From Amycolatopsis sp. QT-25 (GTDB taxonomy: Bacteria; Actinomycetota; Actinomycetes; Mycobacteriales; Pseudonocardiaceae): a stretch of 64,000 nucleotides of DNA. The stretch lies in the NCBI RefSeq assembly GCF_029369745.1, contig NZ_CP120210.1:186001-250000 (forward strand). Direction: 5' to 3'. Below the pieces are notes generated by a model. It saw nothing but the letters and a program-made list of their open reading frames with translations, was not told the origin of the DNA and did not search any database. Below are positions 63,750 through 64,000 of this stretch, one piece after another (position 1 is the first letter of the stretch; every line of letters begins with the position of its first letter). Position numbers and translations under genes: made by a program.

Positions 63750-64000
63750 CCGAAGAAGGCGTGGACCTCGTCGATGACGCGGTCCACGTCGGCGTCGGTC
63801 AGCGCGGGGAACAGCGGCAGCGAAAGCTCCTGGCGGTAGTACAGCTCCGCGTTCGGGCACATCCCGCGCCGGTAACCGAGGTCCTCGAACACCGGATGCC
63901 AGTACACGGGAACGTAGTTGACCTGTACGCCGATTCCCTTGGCGCGCAGGTGATCGAAGAGTGCACGGCGGCGTCCTTCGAGGACTCGCAGCGGGTACAG
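63746..64000 (-). CDS. C-terminus of a DegT-family aminotransferase, PseC-like
   Basis: The last 84 codons are present and the gene continues past the right edge. The peptide contains LRAKGIGVQVNYVPVYWHP, then GYRRGMCPNAELYYRQELSLPL and ends EVHAFFG. This matches PseC, which aminates UDP-4-keto-6-deoxy-AltNAc. The convergent orientation to pseI implies more nonulosonate genes to the right. Confidence 0.85.
   Translation of the reverse strand: MYPLRVLEGRRRALFDHLRAKGIGVQVNYVPVYWHPVFEDLGYRRGMCPNAELYYRQELSLPLFPALTDADVDRVIDEVHAFFG

Overview
The window is high-GC DNA with actinomycete codon use, frequent GTG starts and many 4-base (ATGA/GTGA) gene overlaps. It carries most of an arabinogalactan (AG) pathway: glf, ubiA, dprE1, dprE2, glfT1, glfT2, a wzm/wzt exporter and AftB-like transferases. 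It also has DUF3558 lipoproteins, an EspG-type chaperone with PE/PPE-like partners, SARP and SigE-family regulators, and an F420-type luciferase-like enzyme. Together these point to a Pseudonocardiaceae member, most likely Amycolatopsis or a close relative. The genus is inferred, not proven. No tRNA, rRNA, CRISPR array, transposase or prophage gene was seen.

Layout. 1-18 kb is a mosaic of housekeeping and accessory genes: a zincin metallopeptidase and a septum-formation protein, a DUF1190 / ATP-grasp / DUF350 cassette like E. coli yjfM-yjfC-yjfL, a haloalkane dehalogenase-like hydrolase, a class III aminotransferase, serS, a DUF3558 lipoprotein, lhgO divergent from a TetR regulator with two perfect operator palindromes, a drug exporter coupled to a self-processing C45 hydrolase, and a 1046-aa SARP-NTPase regulator. 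18.3-22.2 kb is a compact sugar-modification operon: DegT aminotransferase, epimerase, GT4 glycosyltransferase and left-handed beta-helix acyltransferase. 22.2-27.3 kb holds a Uma2 nuclease-like protein, a secreted protein with extreme Lys/Glu/Asp/Arg repeats, a CopC-domain protein and a SigE-family sigma factor with its partner.

27.4-36 kb is the most unusual part. A GnnA-like dehydrogenase and GnnB-like aminotransferase diverge from an LpxA-like acyltransferase. That gene is followed by a dedicated acyl carrier protein, a FabG-like reductase, an acyl-activating enzyme, LuxE-like and LuxC-like proteins and a flippase-like membrane protein, nearly all overlapping. In Gram-negative bacteria GnnA, GnnB and LpxA make 3-N-acylated UDP-sugars for lipid A. 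Here the set sits in what looks like a Gram-positive actinomycete and carries its own acyl-supply and acyl-reduction module.

36-58 kb is mainly cell-envelope glycan assembly: GT-C membrane proteins, a PlsC acyltransferase, glf - PAP2 phosphatase - ubiA - aftB-like, dprE1-dprE2 and gtrA-glfT2, followed by an orphan type VII secretion cassette (EspG, helical PE-like protein, DUF3558 lipoprotein, PPE-like Gly-rich protein). 58-61 kb holds glfT1-wzt-wzm. 61-64 kb begins a nonulosonate (pseudaminic-acid type) cluster: a GT29-like sialyltransferase, a coiled-coil protein, a PseH-like acetyltransferase, PseI and the C-terminus of a PseC-like aminotransferase that runs off the right edge.

Working together, the AG genes would make UDP-Galf and decaprenyl-phospho-arabinose, build the galactan on the inner face, export it, and cap it outside. 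The 18-22, 27-36 and 61-64 kb clusters probably supply modified, acylated or acidic sugars to other surface glycans. Intergenic regions are rich in long perfect palindromes and small dispersed repeats.
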